Notes: generated by a model not told the origin, from the letters alone. Shown: positions 35,794 through 45,683, counted from the first letter of the stretch. The stretch: DNA of 64,000 nt from Pseudomonas sp. PA15(2017) (GCF_001945395.1 NZ_MSXV01000054.1:66381-130380), one strand, 5' to 3'. Numbers and translations: made by a program.

Positions 35794-36441
35794 TCAGCTA
35801 TCGAGCCTGACCAGCACCCAAGGCAGCATCAGTTGGGTCAGCGGCCCAATGCCAAAGGCGAACAGCACGGTGCCGATGCCCAGCACTTTGTAGCCGGCGA
35901 GCAAGGTGCCGACCAGCAGCACGGCCAATTCGATGGCGGTGCGCATGGAGCGCAGCGAATAACCGGTTACCCGATGCAGGCCGGTCATCAGGCCGTCACG
36001 CGGGCCACGCCCCAGCTGGGCGCCGATATACAGTGCCGAGCCGAAACCGCAGAGCAGAACGCCGCCCAGGGTCAGCAGCAGGCGCCAGACGAAGCCTTCC
36101 GGCGCCACCAGCATCTGCAGGGTGAAGTCCGCCACCACGCCGATCACCACGGCGTTGGCGATGGTGCCGAGGCCGGGAATCTCCCGCAGCGGAATCCACA
36201 GCAGCAGCACCAGGAAGGACACGCCCACCACGATCCAGCCAAAGCTCAACGGCAGCAACTTGGCCAGCCCGACATGCAGCGCATCCCAGGGCGACAGCCC
36301 AAGGTTGCCGCGGATCATCATCGCCATGGAAATGCCGAAGAAGGCCAGGCCGACGAACAGCTGCAGCAGACGCTGCGGCAGGTGGCCGGCACGCAGTTGG
36401 GCGAGTGGCCCGAGCTGGGCCAGCACAGCCTTGTCGCCCAT
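35794..36441 (-). CDS. YczE/YitT-like integral membrane protein
   Basis: The 215-residue protein has five or six membrane helices and the family motif NLGLSPWDALHVGLA, repeated in part as QLGRGPRDGLMTGLHRVTG. This internal repeat is typical of the YczE/YyaS/YitT group, whose transport function is not established. Its ATG at 36441 overlaps the glmS stop by one base (TGATG), so it is translated from the glmS message. No rho-independent terminator separates them. Confidence 0.82.
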   Translation of the reverse strand: MGDKAVLAQLGPLAQLRAGHLPQRLLQLFVGLAFFGISMAMMIRGNLGLSPWDALHVGLAKLLPLSFGWIVVGVSFLVLLLWIPLREIPGLGTIANAVVIGVVADFTLQMLVAPEGFVWRLLLTLGGVLLCGFGSALYIGAQLGRGPRDGLMTGLHRVTGYSLRSMRTAIELAVLLVGTLLAGYKVLGIGTVLFAFGIGPLTQLMLPWVLVRLDS

Positions 36442-38279
36442 CACTCCACCGTGACCGACTTGGCCAGGTTGCGTGGCTGATCGACGTCGGTGCCGCGCAG
36501 CACGGCAACGTGGTAGGACAGCAGCTGCAACGGCAGGGTGTAGAGAATCGGGGCCAGGGCGTCGTGGATGTGCGGCATGTTCACCACGTGGGTACCCTCG
36601 CCATTGCTCATGGCCGCACTGGCATCGGCGAACACGATCAGCTCGCCACCCCGGGCGCGAACCACCTGCAGGTTGGATTTGAGCTTGTCGAGCAGGTCGT
36701 TGTTGGGCGCCACGGTGACGACCGGCATGTCGGCATCGACCAGGGCCAGCGGGCCGTGCTTGAGCTCACCCGCCGGGTAGGCTTCGGCGTGGATATAGGA
36801 GATTTCCTTGAGCTTGAGCGCGCCTTCCATCGCCACCGGGTACTGGGCGCCACGGCCGAGGAACAGGGTGTGGTGCTTTTCGGCGAACAACTCGGAAACC
36901 TTCTCGACGACCTTGTCCATCGCCAGGGCTTCATCCAGGCGCGCCGGCAGGCGGCGCAGCTCGTCGACCAGCTCGGCGGCAACGCCGTTTTGCAGCGTGC
37001 CCTTTACCTGACCGAGGGCCAGGGTCAGCAGCATCAGGCCGACCAACTGGGTGGTGAAGGCCTTGGTCGAGGCGACGCCGATTTCCGGGCCGGCATGGGT
37101 CAGCAGGGTCAGGTCGGACTCACGCACCAGCGAGCTGATGCCGACGTTGCAGATCGCCAGGCTGGCCAGGTAACCGCCATCGGCCTTGGCGTTACGCAGC
37201 GCGGCCAGGGTGTCGGCGGTCTCGCCGGACTGCGAGATGCTGACGAACAGGGTATCTGGCTGGACCGCGACACGGCGGTAGCGAAACTCGCTGGCCACCT
37301 CGACCTGGCAGGGAATGCCCGCCAGCCCTTCGAGCCAGTAACGGGCGACCATGCCAGCGTGGTAACTGGTGCCGCAGGCGACGATCTGTACGTTGCGCAC
37401 CTTGGCGAACAGCTCGGCAGCCTGAGGGCCAAAGGCCTGCACCAGCACATGGTCACTGCCGAGGCGGCCTTCCAGAGTGCGTTGCACGACGGTGGGCTGC
37501 TCGTGGATTTCCTTGAGCATGAAGTGGCGGAACGCGCCCTTGTCGGCCGCATCGGCGCCTTCGTGGTATTGCACGGCTTCGCGCTGTACCAGGTTGCCGG
37601 CGGCATCCCAGATCTGCACGCTGTCGCGCTGGATTTCGGCGATATCACCCTCTTCCAGGTACATGAACCGGTCGGTGACCTGGCGCAGGGCGAGCTGGTC
37701 GGAAGCGAGGAAGTTCTCGCCCAGGCCCAGACCGATCACCAGCGGGCTGCCACTGCGCGCGGCCAGCAGGCGATCCGGGTTGGCCGCACTGATCACCGCC
37801 AGGCCATAGGCGCCGCGCAGTTGCTTGACCACGGCCTTGAGGGCGCCGGCCAGGTCGCTGTGGCTTTTCAGGGTGTGATCGAGCAGGTGCACGATGACTT
37901 CGGTGTCGGTATCCGAACTGAAGGTATAACCCAGGCCTTGCAGTTGCTCACGCAGCGGGCCGTGGTTTTCGATGATGCCGTTGTGCACCACTGCCAGTTG
38001 GTCACCGGAGAAATGTGGATGGGCATTGTTTTCGGTCGGCACGCCGTGGGTGGCCCAACGGGTGTGGGCGATACCCAGGCGGCCCGGCAGCGGTTCGCTG
38101 TCCAGTGCCGCTTCAAGCTCGCTGACCTTGCCGACGCGACGACGGCGCTGCAGGCTGCCCATGTCATCGAGCAGCGCCACGCCGGAGCTGTCATAGCCGC
38201 GGTACTCGAGGCGCTTGAGGCCCTCGACCAGCACGGCGGTGATGTTGCGTTCGGCAATGGCGCCTACGATGCCACACAT
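36441..38279 (-). CDS. glmS: Glutamine--fructose-6-phosphate aminotransferase
   Basis: This enzyme makes glucosamine 6-phosphate, the first step to UDP-GlcNAc for peptidoglycan and LPS. The 612-residue protein starts MCGIVGAI, with Cys2 as the glutaminase nucleophile, and has the glutaminase motif RWATHG. Two SIS domains follow (VACGTSYHAG; ISQSGETADTLAAL) and the C-terminus ends LAKSVTVE. glmR lies 10 bp upstream and glmU beyond it. The end of glmS is the Tn7 attachment site in many bacteria; no Tn7 insertion is present here. Confidence 0.97.
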   Translation of the reverse strand: MCGIVGAIAERNITAVLVEGLKRLEYRGYDSSGVALLDDMGSLQRRRRVGKVSELEAALDSEPLPGRLGIAHTRWATHGVPTENNAHPHFSGDQLAVVHNGIIENHGPLREQLQGLGYTFSSDTDTEVIVHLLDHTLKSHSDLAGALKAVVKQLRGAYGLAVISAANPDRLLAARSGSPLVIGLGLGENFLASDQLALRQVTDRFMYLEEGDIAEIQRDSVQIWDAAGNLVQREAVQYHEGADAADKGAFRHFMLKEIHEQPTVVQRTLEGRLGSDHVLVQAFGPQAAELFAKVRNVQIVACGTSYHAGMVARYWLEGLAGIPCQVEVASEFRYRRVAVQPDTLFVSISQSGETADTLAALRNAKADGGYLASLAICNVGISSLVRESDLTLLTHAGPEIGVASTKAFTTQLVGLMLLTLALGQVKGTLQNGVAAELVDELRRLPARLDEALAMDKVVEKVSELFAEKHHTLFLGRGAQYPVAMEGALKLKEISYIHAEAYPAGELKHGPLALVDADMPVVTVAPNNDLLDKLKSNLQVVRARGGELIVFADASAAMSNGEGTHVVNMPHIHDALAPILYTLPLQLLSYHVAVLRGTDVDQPRNLAKSVTVE

Positions 38280-38289
38280 AGCGTTCTCC

Positions 38290-39063
38290 TCAGGATGCGT
38301 CAGTGGCCGCGCAGATCAGCTGGATCCCGCGGGCCAAGAGTTGTTCGCGCGCCTCGCTGTCGAGACGCTCGTCGGTAATCAGGGTATGCACGCTGCCCCA
38401 GGGCAGCTCGAGATTGGGAATGCGCCGGCCGATCTTGTCGCTCTCGACCATGACGATCACCTCACGGGCCACCTCGGCCATGACCCGTGACAGGCCCAGC
38501 AATTCGTTGAAGGTGGTGGTGCCGCGCTGAAGGTCGATGCCGTCGGCACCGATGAACAGCTGGTCGAAATCATAAGAGCGCAGCACCTGCTCGGCGACCT
38601 GGCCCTGAAAGGATTCCGAATGCGGATCCCAGGTACCGCCGGTCATCAGCAGCACCGGCTCGTGCTCGATATCGCGTAGCGCATTGGCCACGTTCAGGGA
38701 ATTGGTCATCACCACCAGCCCAGGCTTGTAGCCCAGCTCGGGAATCATCGCTGCCGTGGTGGTGCCGCTGTCGATGATGATCCGCGCATGCTCGCGAATC
38801 CTCGCTACGCCCGCCCTGGCAATGGCCTGCTTGTAGCGGGAAACCGGCTGGCTGCTCTCGACCATCATTTCCTGCGGCAGCGGCACCGCGCCGCCGTAAC
38901 GGCGCAGCAGCAGGCCATTGGCTTCCAGCGCGGCAAGATCCTTGCGAATGGTGACTTCGGAGGTGGCGAAACGCTTGGCCAGGGCGTCGACGCTCACCTC
39001 GCCCAGCTCGGCGAGCAGGGCGAGAATGGTGTGGCGACGTTGCGGCGTGTTGCGTTTTGACAT
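38290..39063 (-). CDS. glmR: DeoR-family regulator of amino-sugar metabolism
   Basis: The 257-residue repressor has an N-terminal DeoR helix-turn-helix (GEVSVDALAKRFATSEVTIRKDLAALE) and a C-terminal sugar-phosphate-binding domain (DSGTTTAAMIPEL; FIGADGIDL; ESDKIGRR). It lies directly upstream of glmS on the same strand and downstream of glmU, as in P. aeruginosa PA5550 (glmR). It probably controls glmS in response to glucosamine 6-phosphate. An exact palindrome upstream could be its operator. Confidence 0.92.
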   Translation of the reverse strand: MSKRNTPQRRHTILALLAELGEVSVDALAKRFATSEVTIRKDLAALEANGLLLRRYGGAVPLPQEMMVESSQPVSRYKQAIARAGVARIREHARIIIDSGTTTAAMIPELGYKPGLVVMTNSLNVANALRDIEHEPVLLMTGGTWDPHSESFQGQVAEQVLRSYDFDQLFIGADGIDLQRGTTTFNELLGLSRVMAEVAREVIVMVESDKIGRRIPNLELPWGSVHTLITDERLDSEAREQLLARGIQLICAATDAS

Positions 39064-39070
39064 GCTTAAG

Positions 39071-39083
39071 TTTCGATTCGAAA
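39071..39083. promoter_or_regulatory. Palindrome upstream of glmR
   Basis: TTTCGA-T-TCGAAA is a perfect inverted repeat 8 bp before the glmR start. A related half-site (TTTCGCGAATCAAAAC) lies about 9 bp on. This resembles a DeoR-family operator and may mediate autoregulation. Confidence 0.5.
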
Positions 39084-39198
39084 GATAATTTCGCGAATCA
39101 AAACCTAACGACGCTTTACTGTCAAGCAGCTCAAGGGGTGTGGATAACGCATGGAGCTATTGTACTAGACCAGTTGTCAGGTTATCCACAGGCTGCGA

Positions 39199-40563
39199 TC
39201 AAGGCTTCTTCTTGGTCGGACGCTGCCAACCATCGATATTACGCTGACGACCACGGGCAACGGCCAGGTTGTTGGCGGGCACGTCCGAGGTGACGACCGA
39301 ACCGGCGGCGGTGGTGACACCATCACCCAGTGTTACGGGCGCAACCAGCGCGCTGTTGGAGCCGACGAAGACATCCTCGCCCATCACGGTCCTGTGCTTA
39401 TTGGCACCGTCGTAGTTGCAGGTGATGGTGCCGGCACCGATGTTGCTGCGCGCACCGATCTCGGCATCACCCAGGTAGCTCAGATGACCGACCTTGGCAC
39501 CCTCGCCGAGCACGGCGTTCTTCAACTCCACGAAGTTACCCACATGGGCCCTGGCGCCCAGCACGCTGCCGGCACGCAGGCGGGCGAATGGACCGCAATC
39601 GGCACCTTCACCCATTTCAGCGCCTTCCAGATGGCTATTGGCCTTGACGATGGCGCCCTTGCGCAGGGTGCTGTCCTTGATCACGCAGTTGGGGCCAATC
39701 TGTACATCGTCCTCGATCACGACACGACCTTCGAGGATCACGTTGATGTCGATGGTCACGTCACGGCCAACGGTCACTTCACCACGCACGTCGAAGCGGT
39801 GCGGGTCACGCAGGGTTACGCCCTGGGCCATCAGCCGACGCGCCATGCGCTGCTGGTAATGGCATTCGAGCTGGGAAAGCTGGATACGATCGTTGGCGCC
39901 AAGCACTTCCATCTCGTCGGCAGCGGTGGCGGTGGCCACTACCAGGCCGTCGGCGACTGCCATGGCGATCACATCGGTCAGGTAGTACTCGCCTTGGGCG
40001 TTGCTGTTCGAGAGGCGCCCCAGCCAGTCGCCCAGGCGCTTGCCGGGCACGGCGAGAATGCCGGTGTTGCCTTCGCGGATCTGCCGCTGTACCTCGCTGG
40101 CATCCTTGTGCTCGACGATGGCCTGCACGTTGCCCTGCTCGTCACGCACGATGCGGCCGTAGCCGGTCGGGTCGGCCAGCTCGACGGTGAGCAGGCCCAG
40201 CTGGTTGTCGTTGACCAGCTCCAGCAGGCGTTGCAGGGTCGCCGGCTCGATCAGCGGCACGTCGCCGTAAAGGATCAACACCGTGTCGGCACTCAAGGCC
40301 GCTTGTGCCTGGGCCACCGCGTGGCCGGTACCCAGCTGCTCGGCCTGAATGACGAAATTCAGATCATCGGCCGCCAAGCGCTCACGTACTTTCTCGGCAC
40401 CATGGCCGATCACCACCTGGATGCTCTGCGGCTGCAGGCTGCGGGCGGTGTCGATGACGTGGCCAAGCATGGGCTTGTGAGCGACCGGGTGCAGCACCTT
40501 GGGCAGCGCAGAACGCATGCGGGTGCCCTGGCCAGCGGCGAGAATGACGATATCGAGGGACAT
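39199..40563 (-). CDS. glmU: Bifunctional GlmU: N-acetylglucosamine-1-P uridyltransferase / glucosamine-1-P acetyltransferase
   Basis: GlmU acetylates glucosamine 1-phosphate and transfers UMP to give UDP-GlcNAc. The 454-residue protein has the nucleotidyltransferase signature LAAGQGTRMRSALPKVLH and YGDVPLI, and a C-terminal left-handed beta-helix of hexapeptide repeats (IGPNCVIKDSTL; GARSNIGAGTITCNYDG). The ATG at 40563 (MSLDIVILAAGQ) matches the family start. A terminator separates it from the atp operon. Confidence 0.97.
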   Translation of the reverse strand: MSLDIVILAAGQGTRMRSALPKVLHPVAHKPMLGHVIDTARSLQPQSIQVVIGHGAEKVRERLAADDLNFVIQAEQLGTGHAVAQAQAALSADTVLILYGDVPLIEPATLQRLLELVNDNQLGLLTVELADPTGYGRIVRDEQGNVQAIVEHKDASEVQRQIREGNTGILAVPGKRLGDWLGRLSNSNAQGEYYLTDVIAMAVADGLVVATATAADEMEVLGANDRIQLSQLECHYQQRMARRLMAQGVTLRDPHRFDVRGEVTVGRDVTIDINVILEGRVVIEDDVQIGPNCVIKDSTLRKGAIVKANSHLEGAEMGEGADCGPFARLRAGSVLGARAHVGNFVELKNAVLGEGAKVGHLSYLGDAEIGARSNIGAGTITCNYDGANKHRTVMGEDVFVGSNSALVAPVTLGDGVTTAAGSVVTSDVPANNLAVARGRQRNIDGWQRPTKKKP

Positions 40564-40707
40564 GGCAGATCCAGATAAACGAGAGCGGAAAGAAAGAGGG
40601 TTCACAGCAATCCGTTGCGCGAGTGTCGATCAGAAAAGGGGTCATCGCGGCTGAAGCCGCTCTCACCTGATCGGGTTATCCACAACCTTGGTTAAATCGC
40701 AGGCAAG

Positions 40708-40735
40708 AAAAAGGGTAGCCAAGGCTACCCTTTTT
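40708..40735. terminator. Bidirectional-looking terminator between atpC and glmU
   Basis: AAAAAGGGTAGCC pairs with GGCTACCCTTTTT around a 2-nt loop, giving a T-run on both strands. It lies 27 bp after the atpC stop and is the expected end of the atp operon. Confidence 0.88.
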
Positions 40736-40761
40736 CCAAGCAACGATGAAGAGCGTCGGTA

Positions 40762-41190
40762 TCAGCTACCGCCGAACTTCTTGCGCATTTGCTGGACGGT
40801 GCGCAGCTGGGCTGCGGCCTCGGCCAGACGAGCAGCGGCGGAACCGTAGTCGAACTCGGCTCCCTGCTCGCTCAACGCCTTCTCGGCAGCCTTGACGGCT
40901 TCCTGAGCGGAGGCTTCATCCAGATCGGCAGCGCGTTGCACGGTATCGGCGAGTACCTTGACCATGCTCGGTTGCACTTCCAGGAAGCCACCGGAGATGT
41001 AGAACACCTCGGTATCGCCACCCTGCTTGACCAGACGAATCGGGCCCGGCTTGAGGTCGGTGATCAACGGTGCGTGGCCTGGGGAGATCCCCAGATCACC
41101 CAGGTTGCCGTGGGCGATCACCATTTCGACCAGACCGGAGAAGATCTCGCCTTCTGCGCTGACGATGTCGCAATGGACTGTCATAGCCAT
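40762..41190 (-). CDS. atpC: ATP synthase epsilon subunit
   Basis: The 142-residue epsilon subunit is part of the F1 central stalk and inhibits ATP hydrolysis through its C-terminal helices. It shows an N-terminal beta-sandwich (CDIVSAEGEIFSG; GDLGISPGHAPLIT) and C-terminal helices (ASAQEAVKAAEKAL; AQLRTVQQMRKK). The ATG at 41190 (MAMTVHCDIV) is chosen over a longer frame because it matches the family. It is the last gene of the atp operon. Confidence 0.96.
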   Translation of the reverse strand: MAMTVHCDIVSAEGEIFSGLVEMVIAHGNLGDLGISPGHAPLITDLKPGPIRLVKQGGDTEVFYISGGFLEVQPSMVKVLADTVQRAADLDEASAQEAVKAAEKALSEQGAEFDYGSAAARLAEAAAQLRTVQQMRKKFGGS

Positions 41191-41232
41191 ATCTAGCCTC
41201 ACGTAAGCGCCCGTTGCCGGGCGCACGGGTGA

Positions 41233-42609
41233 TTACAGTTTCTTCGCTTTCTCGATGGCTTCTTCGATGCCACCGACCATGTAGAACGCCTGCTCCGGCA
41301 GGTGATCGTACTCACCTTTGAGGATGCCGCTGAAACCAGCGATGGTGTCCTTCAGGGAAACGTACTTGCCTGGCGAACCGGTGAACACTTCAGCAACGAA
41401 GAATGGCTGGGACAGGAAGCGCTGGATCTTACGAGCACGCGATACCAGCTGCTTGTCTTCTTCCGACAGTTCGTCCATGCCGAGGATCGCGATGATGTCC
41501 TTCAGCTCTTTGTAGCGCTGCAGCACGTACTGAACGCCGCGAGCGGTGTCGTAGTGCTCCTGGCCGATCACGTTCGGGTCCAGCTGGCGCGAAGTCGAGT
41601 CCAGTGGGTCGACCGCCGGGTAGATACCCAGGGAGGCGATGTCACGGGACAGTACGACGGTGGCGTCCAAGTGGGCGAAGGTGGTCGCCGGGCTCGGGTC
41701 GGTCAGGTCGTCCGCAGGTACGTATACGGCCTGGATCGAGGTGATCGAACCGGTCTTGGTGGAGGTGATGCGCTCTTGCAGAACACCCATCTCTTCAGCC
41801 AGGGTCGGCTGGTAACCTACTGCCGACGGCATACGGCCGAGCAGTGCGGATACTTCGGTACCGGCCAGGGTGTAGCGGTAGATGTTGTCCACGAAGAACA
41901 GCACGTCACGGCCTTCGTCACGGAACTTCTCGGCCATGGTCAGGCCGGTCAGGGCGACGCGCAGACGGTTGCCTGGTGGCTCGTTCATCTGACCGTAGAC
42001 CAGGGCTACCTTGTCGAGAACGTTGGAGTCCTTCATCTCGTGGTAGAAGTCGTTACCCTCACGAGTACGCTCACCCACACCGGCGAACACGGAATAACCG
42101 CTGTGCTCGATGGCGATGTTACGGATCAGCTCCATCATGTTTACGGTCTTGCCGACACCGGCACCACCGAACAGACCGACTTTACCGCCCTTGGCGAACG
42201 GGCAGACCAGATCGATGACCTTGATGCCGGTTTCCAGCAGCTCGTTGGAGCCGGATTGCTCGGCGTAGGTCGGTGCGGCACGGTGAATGCCCCAGCGCTC
42301 TTCTTCGCCAATCGGGCCCGCTTCGTCGATCGGGTTGCCCAGCACGTCCATGATACGGCCCAGGGTCTTGACCCCGACCGGTACCTGGATGCCAGCGCCG
42401 GTGCTGTCGACGTTCAGACCACGCTTGAGGCCTTCGGTCGAACCCATCGCAATGGTACGCACCACGCCGTCGCCCAGCTGCTGCTGAACTTCCAGCGTGG
42501 TTTCGGCGCCGACTACTTTCAGCGCTTCATAAACACTCGGCACCTTGTCACGCGGGAATTCCACGTCGATGACGGCGCCGATGATTTGAACGATACGTCC
42601 GCTACTCAT
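41233..42609 (-). CDS. atpD: ATP synthase beta subunit
   Basis: The catalytic F1 subunit has 458 residues, with the P-loop GGAGVGKT, the catalytic Glu in GVGERTREG, Walker B VLFFVDNIYR and the DELSEED motif intact. It carries the active sites that make ATP as the gamma shaft turns. It lies between atpG and atpC in the usual order. Confidence 0.98.
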   Translation of the reverse strand: MSSGRIVQIIGAVIDVEFPRDKVPSVYEALKVVGAETTLEVQQQLGDGVVRTIAMGSTEGLKRGLNVDSTGAGIQVPVGVKTLGRIMDVLGNPIDEAGPIGEEERWGIHRAAPTYAEQSGSNELLETGIKVIDLVCPFAKGGKVGLFGGAGVGKTVNMMELIRNIAIEHSGYSVFAGVGERTREGNDFYHEMKDSNVLDKVALVYGQMNEPPGNRLRVALTGLTMAEKFRDEGRDVLFFVDNIYRYTLAGTEVSALLGRMPSAVGYQPTLAEEMGVLQERITSTKTGSITSIQAVYVPADDLTDPSPATTFAHLDATVVLSRDIASLGIYPAVDPLDSTSRQLDPNVIGQEHYDTARGVQYVLQRYKELKDIIAILGMDELSEEDKQLVSRARKIQRFLSQPFFVAEVFTGSPGKYVSLKDTIAGFSGILKGEYDHLPEQAFYMVGGIEEAIEKAKKL

Positions 42610-42655
42610 CTTTGATTCCTCTGACTTGTTTCAACCGTTCTAGACGGTTGAACCG

Positions 42656-43516
42656 TTAAACCGCGGCAGCGCCGCCGACGATTTCCGAAATTTCCTGGGT
42701 GATCGCTGCCTGACGTGCCTTGTTGTAGATCAACTGCAGGTCTTTGATGAGGTCGCCCGCGTTATCGGTGGCGTTCTTCATCGCGATCATCCGTGCGGCC
42801 TGTTCGGCTGCATTGTTCTCGACCACTGCCTGGTACACCTGCGACTCCACGTAGCGCACCATCAGCCCGTCAAGCAGCTGCTTGGCGTCGGGTTCGTACA
42901 GGTAGTCCCAGTGGTGTTTCAGTTCCTGATCCGGATCGGCCACCAGTGGAATCAACTGCTCCACGGTCGGCTTCTGGGTCATGGTATTGATGAACTTGTT
43001 GGAAACCACGGACAAACGGTCGATGCGCCCTTCCAGGTAAGCATCGAGCATCACCTTGACGCTGCCGATCAGATCGTTGATCGACGGCTCTTCGCCGAGG
43101 TGGCTGATCGCAGCGACCACGTTGCCACCAAAGTTGCGGAAGAACGCCGCACCCTTGCTACCAACTACGCAGAGATCGATCTCCACGCCGCGCTCGCGGT
43201 TTGCCGACATGTCCTTGACCAGGGCCTTGAACAGGTTGGTATTCAAGCCACCGCACAGACCACGGTCCGAACTCACCACCACGTAACCGACGCGCTTTAC
43301 TTCGCGTTCGATCATGAAGGGATGACGGTACTCGGGGTTGGCGTTGGCCAGATGACCAATTACCTGGCGGATACGCTCCGCGTAGGGACGGCTAGCTGCC
43401 ATGCGCTGTTGTGCCTTGCGCATCTTGCTGACCGCCACCTTTTCCATGGCGCTGGTGATCTTCTGCGTGCTTTTGATGCTCGCAATCTTGCTGCGAATCT
43501 CTTTTGCGCCTGCCAT
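42656..43516 (-). CDS. atpG: ATP synthase gamma subunit
   Basis: The 286-residue subunit forms the rotating central shaft. N- and C-terminal coiled-coil helices are visible (MAGAKEIRSKIASIKSTQKI; MKNATDNAGDLIKDLQLIYNKARQAAITQEI) around a Rossmann-like domain with SDRGLCGGLN. Normal length and gene order. Confidence 0.98.
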   Translation of the reverse strand: MAGAKEIRSKIASIKSTQKITSAMEKVAVSKMRKAQQRMAASRPYAERIRQVIGHLANANPEYRHPFMIEREVKRVGYVVVSSDRGLCGGLNTNLFKALVKDMSANRERGVEIDLCVVGSKGAAFFRNFGGNVVAAISHLGEEPSINDLIGSVKVMLDAYLEGRIDRLSVVSNKFINTMTQKPTVEQLIPLVADPDQELKHHWDYLYEPDAKQLLDGLMVRYVESQVYQAVVENNAAEQAARMIAMKNATDNAGDLIKDLQLIYNKARQAAITQEISEIVGGAAAV

Positions 43517-43566
43517 TTCACACCTATCGGGTTAGCAGGCGGGCGTCTGGCGACGCCCGCTGCGGC

Positions 43567-45111
43567 TTACCAGGTTTGGGTGGCTTTGAACTTCTCGATA
43601 CCGGCTTTGAGCTGGCCATCGATGTCGTCATTGAAGTCACCCTTCTCGTTGATCTTCGCCATCAGATCGGCGTGATCACGGTTGAAGAAGGCGATCAGAG
43701 CCTGCTCGAAGCTGATGATCTTGGCGACTTCGATGTCGGTCAGGAAACCACGCTCGGCGGCATACAGCGACAGCGCCATGTCCGCGATGGACATCGGAGC
43801 GTATTGCTTCTGCTTCATCAGCTCGGTAACGCGCTGACCATGCTCGAGCTGCTTGCGGGTGGCTTCGTCCAGGTCAGAAGCGAACTGGGCGAATGCCGCC
43901 AGTTCACGGTACTGAGCCAGAGCGGTACGGATACCACCGGAGAGCTTCTTGATGATCTTGGTCTGCGCAGCTCCACCCACACGGGATACCGAAATACCGG
44001 CGTTGACGGCCGGACGGATACCCGAGTTGAACATGGCCGATTCCAGGAAGATCTGACCGTCGGTGATGGAAATCACGTTGGTCGGAACGAACGCGGAAAC
44101 GTCGCCAGCCTGGGTTTCGATGATCGGCAGAGCGGTCAGGGAACCGGTCTTGCCAGTCACGGCGCCATTGGTGAACTTCTCGACGTACTCTTCGGAAACG
44201 CGCGATGCACGCTCCAGCAGACGGCTGTGGAGATAGAACACGTCGCCTGGGTAGGCTTCACGGCCTGGCGGACGGCGCAGCAGCAGGGAGATCTGACGGT
44301 AGGCGACGGCCTGCTTGGACAGGTCATCGTAAACGATCAGTGCATCTTCACCGCGGTCGCGGAAGTACTCGCCCATGGTGCAGCCGGCGTACGGTGCCAG
44401 GAACTGCAGCGCAGCGGACTCGGAAGCCGAAGCAGCGACGACGATGGTATTGGCCAGAGCGCCAGACTCTTCGAGTTTGCGAACCACGTTGGCGATGGTC
44501 GATTGCTTCTGACCAACAGCGACGTAGACGCAGAAGATGCCGCTGTTCTTCTGGTTGATGATGGCGTCGACGGCCAGGGCAGTCTTACCGATCTGGCGGT
44601 CACCGATGATCAGCTCGCGCTGGCCACGGCCTACCGGGATCATGGCATCGACCGACTTGTAGCCGGTCTGTACCGGCTGGTCGACCGACTTACGCCAGAT
44701 CACACCTGGAGCCACTTTCTCGACAGCGTCGGTAGCGGCGGTATTGATCGGGCCTTTGCCATCGATCGGGTTGCCCAGTGCGTCGACGACGCGGCCCAGC
44801 AGTTCCGGACCAACCGGAACTTCCAGGATGCGGCCAGTGCACTTGGCGCTCATGCCTTCGGCCAGGGTGGTGTACGCACCCAGGACAACGGCACCGACGG
44901 AGTCTTGCTCCAGGTTCAGTGCCATACCGTAGACGCTGCCCGGGAACTCGATCATTTCACCGTACATGACGTCGGCGAGACCGTGAATACGCACGATACC
45001 GTCGGATACGCTGACGATGGTGCCTTCGTTACGGGCTTGGGAAGAGACGTCGAGTTTCTCGATACGTCCCTTGATGATTTCACTAATTTCGGAAGGATTG
45101 AGTTGCTGCAT
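43567..45111 (-). CDS. atpA: ATP synthase alpha subunit
   Basis: The 514-residue non-catalytic F1 subunit has the P-loop GDRQIGKTA, VYVAVGQKQST and the arginine-finger region SRVGGAAQTK. It binds regulatory nucleotides and alternates with beta in the hexamer. It sits between atpH and atpG. Confidence 0.98.
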   Translation of the reverse strand: MQQLNPSEISEIIKGRIEKLDVSSQARNEGTIVSVSDGIVRIHGLADVMYGEMIEFPGSVYGMALNLEQDSVGAVVLGAYTTLAEGMSAKCTGRILEVPVGPELLGRVVDALGNPIDGKGPINTAATDAVEKVAPGVIWRKSVDQPVQTGYKSVDAMIPVGRGQRELIIGDRQIGKTALAVDAIINQKNSGIFCVYVAVGQKQSTIANVVRKLEESGALANTIVVAASASESAALQFLAPYAGCTMGEYFRDRGEDALIVYDDLSKQAVAYRQISLLLRRPPGREAYPGDVFYLHSRLLERASRVSEEYVEKFTNGAVTGKTGSLTALPIIETQAGDVSAFVPTNVISITDGQIFLESAMFNSGIRPAVNAGISVSRVGGAAQTKIIKKLSGGIRTALAQYRELAAFAQFASDLDEATRKQLEHGQRVTELMKQKQYAPMSIADMALSLYAAERGFLTDIEVAKIISFEQALIAFFNRDHADLMAKINEKGDFNDDIDGQLKAGIEKFKATQTW

Positions 45112-45132
45112 AGCTCTGCTGCCCCTTCAAAC

Positions 45133-45669
45133 TCAAGATTTCAATGCTTCGGCCAGCTTCGCGATCTTGCCGCGAACTGAGCCATCGATAACCAGGTCGC
45201 CGGCGCGGATCACGACACCACCAATCAAGGCGGCGTCCTCCGCAGCGTGCAGGCGCACTTCCCGGCCGAGCCGTGCACTGAGAACCTTGGCGAGTTTGTC
45301 TTGCTGTTCATCGCTCAATGCGAAGGCACTGGTAACGTCCACGTCGATCGACTTCTCCTGTTCGGCCTTGTACAGCTCGAACAGTGCGAAGATTTCCGGC
45401 AACAGGGCCAGACGATCGTTGTCTGCGACAACGTGGATGAAATTGCGTACCTGGGCGTCGAACTTGTCACCACACACCTCGACGAAGGTGGTGGCCTTGT
45501 CTGTACTCGTCAAACGCGGGGCCTTGAACACGCTCTGCAGGGTGGCGTCCTGAGACACCGCCGCTGCCAGGCCGAGCATGGCTGACCAAGAGGCCAGCTG
45601 CTGGTGGGCCTGGGCGTATTCGAAAGCCGCCTTGGCATAAGGTCGGGCCAACGTGGTCAGTTCTGCCAT
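45133..45669 (-). CDS. atpH: ATP synthase delta subunit
   Basis: The 178-residue OSCP-type subunit joins the F1 head to the b-subunit stator. It shows the N-terminal helical domain starting LARPYAKAAFEYA and the C-terminal signature DAALIGGVVIRAGDLVIDGSVRGKIAKL. Normal length and order. Confidence 0.97.
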   Translation of the reverse strand: MAELTTLARPYAKAAFEYAQAHQQLASWSAMLGLAAAVSQDATLQSVFKAPRLTSTDKATTFVEVCGDKFDAQVRNFIHVVADNDRLALLPEIFALFELYKAEQEKSIDVDVTSAFALSDEQQDKLAKVLSARLGREVRLHAAEDAALIGGVVIRAGDLVIDGSVRGKIAKLAEALKS

Positions 45670-45683
45670 GATCGCGCCCTCGC

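Noticed and set aside
36441..36500. Tn7 attachment site use at the end of glmS
   Set aside because: The glmS 3' end is intact and the next gene overlaps it directly; there are no Tn7 ends.
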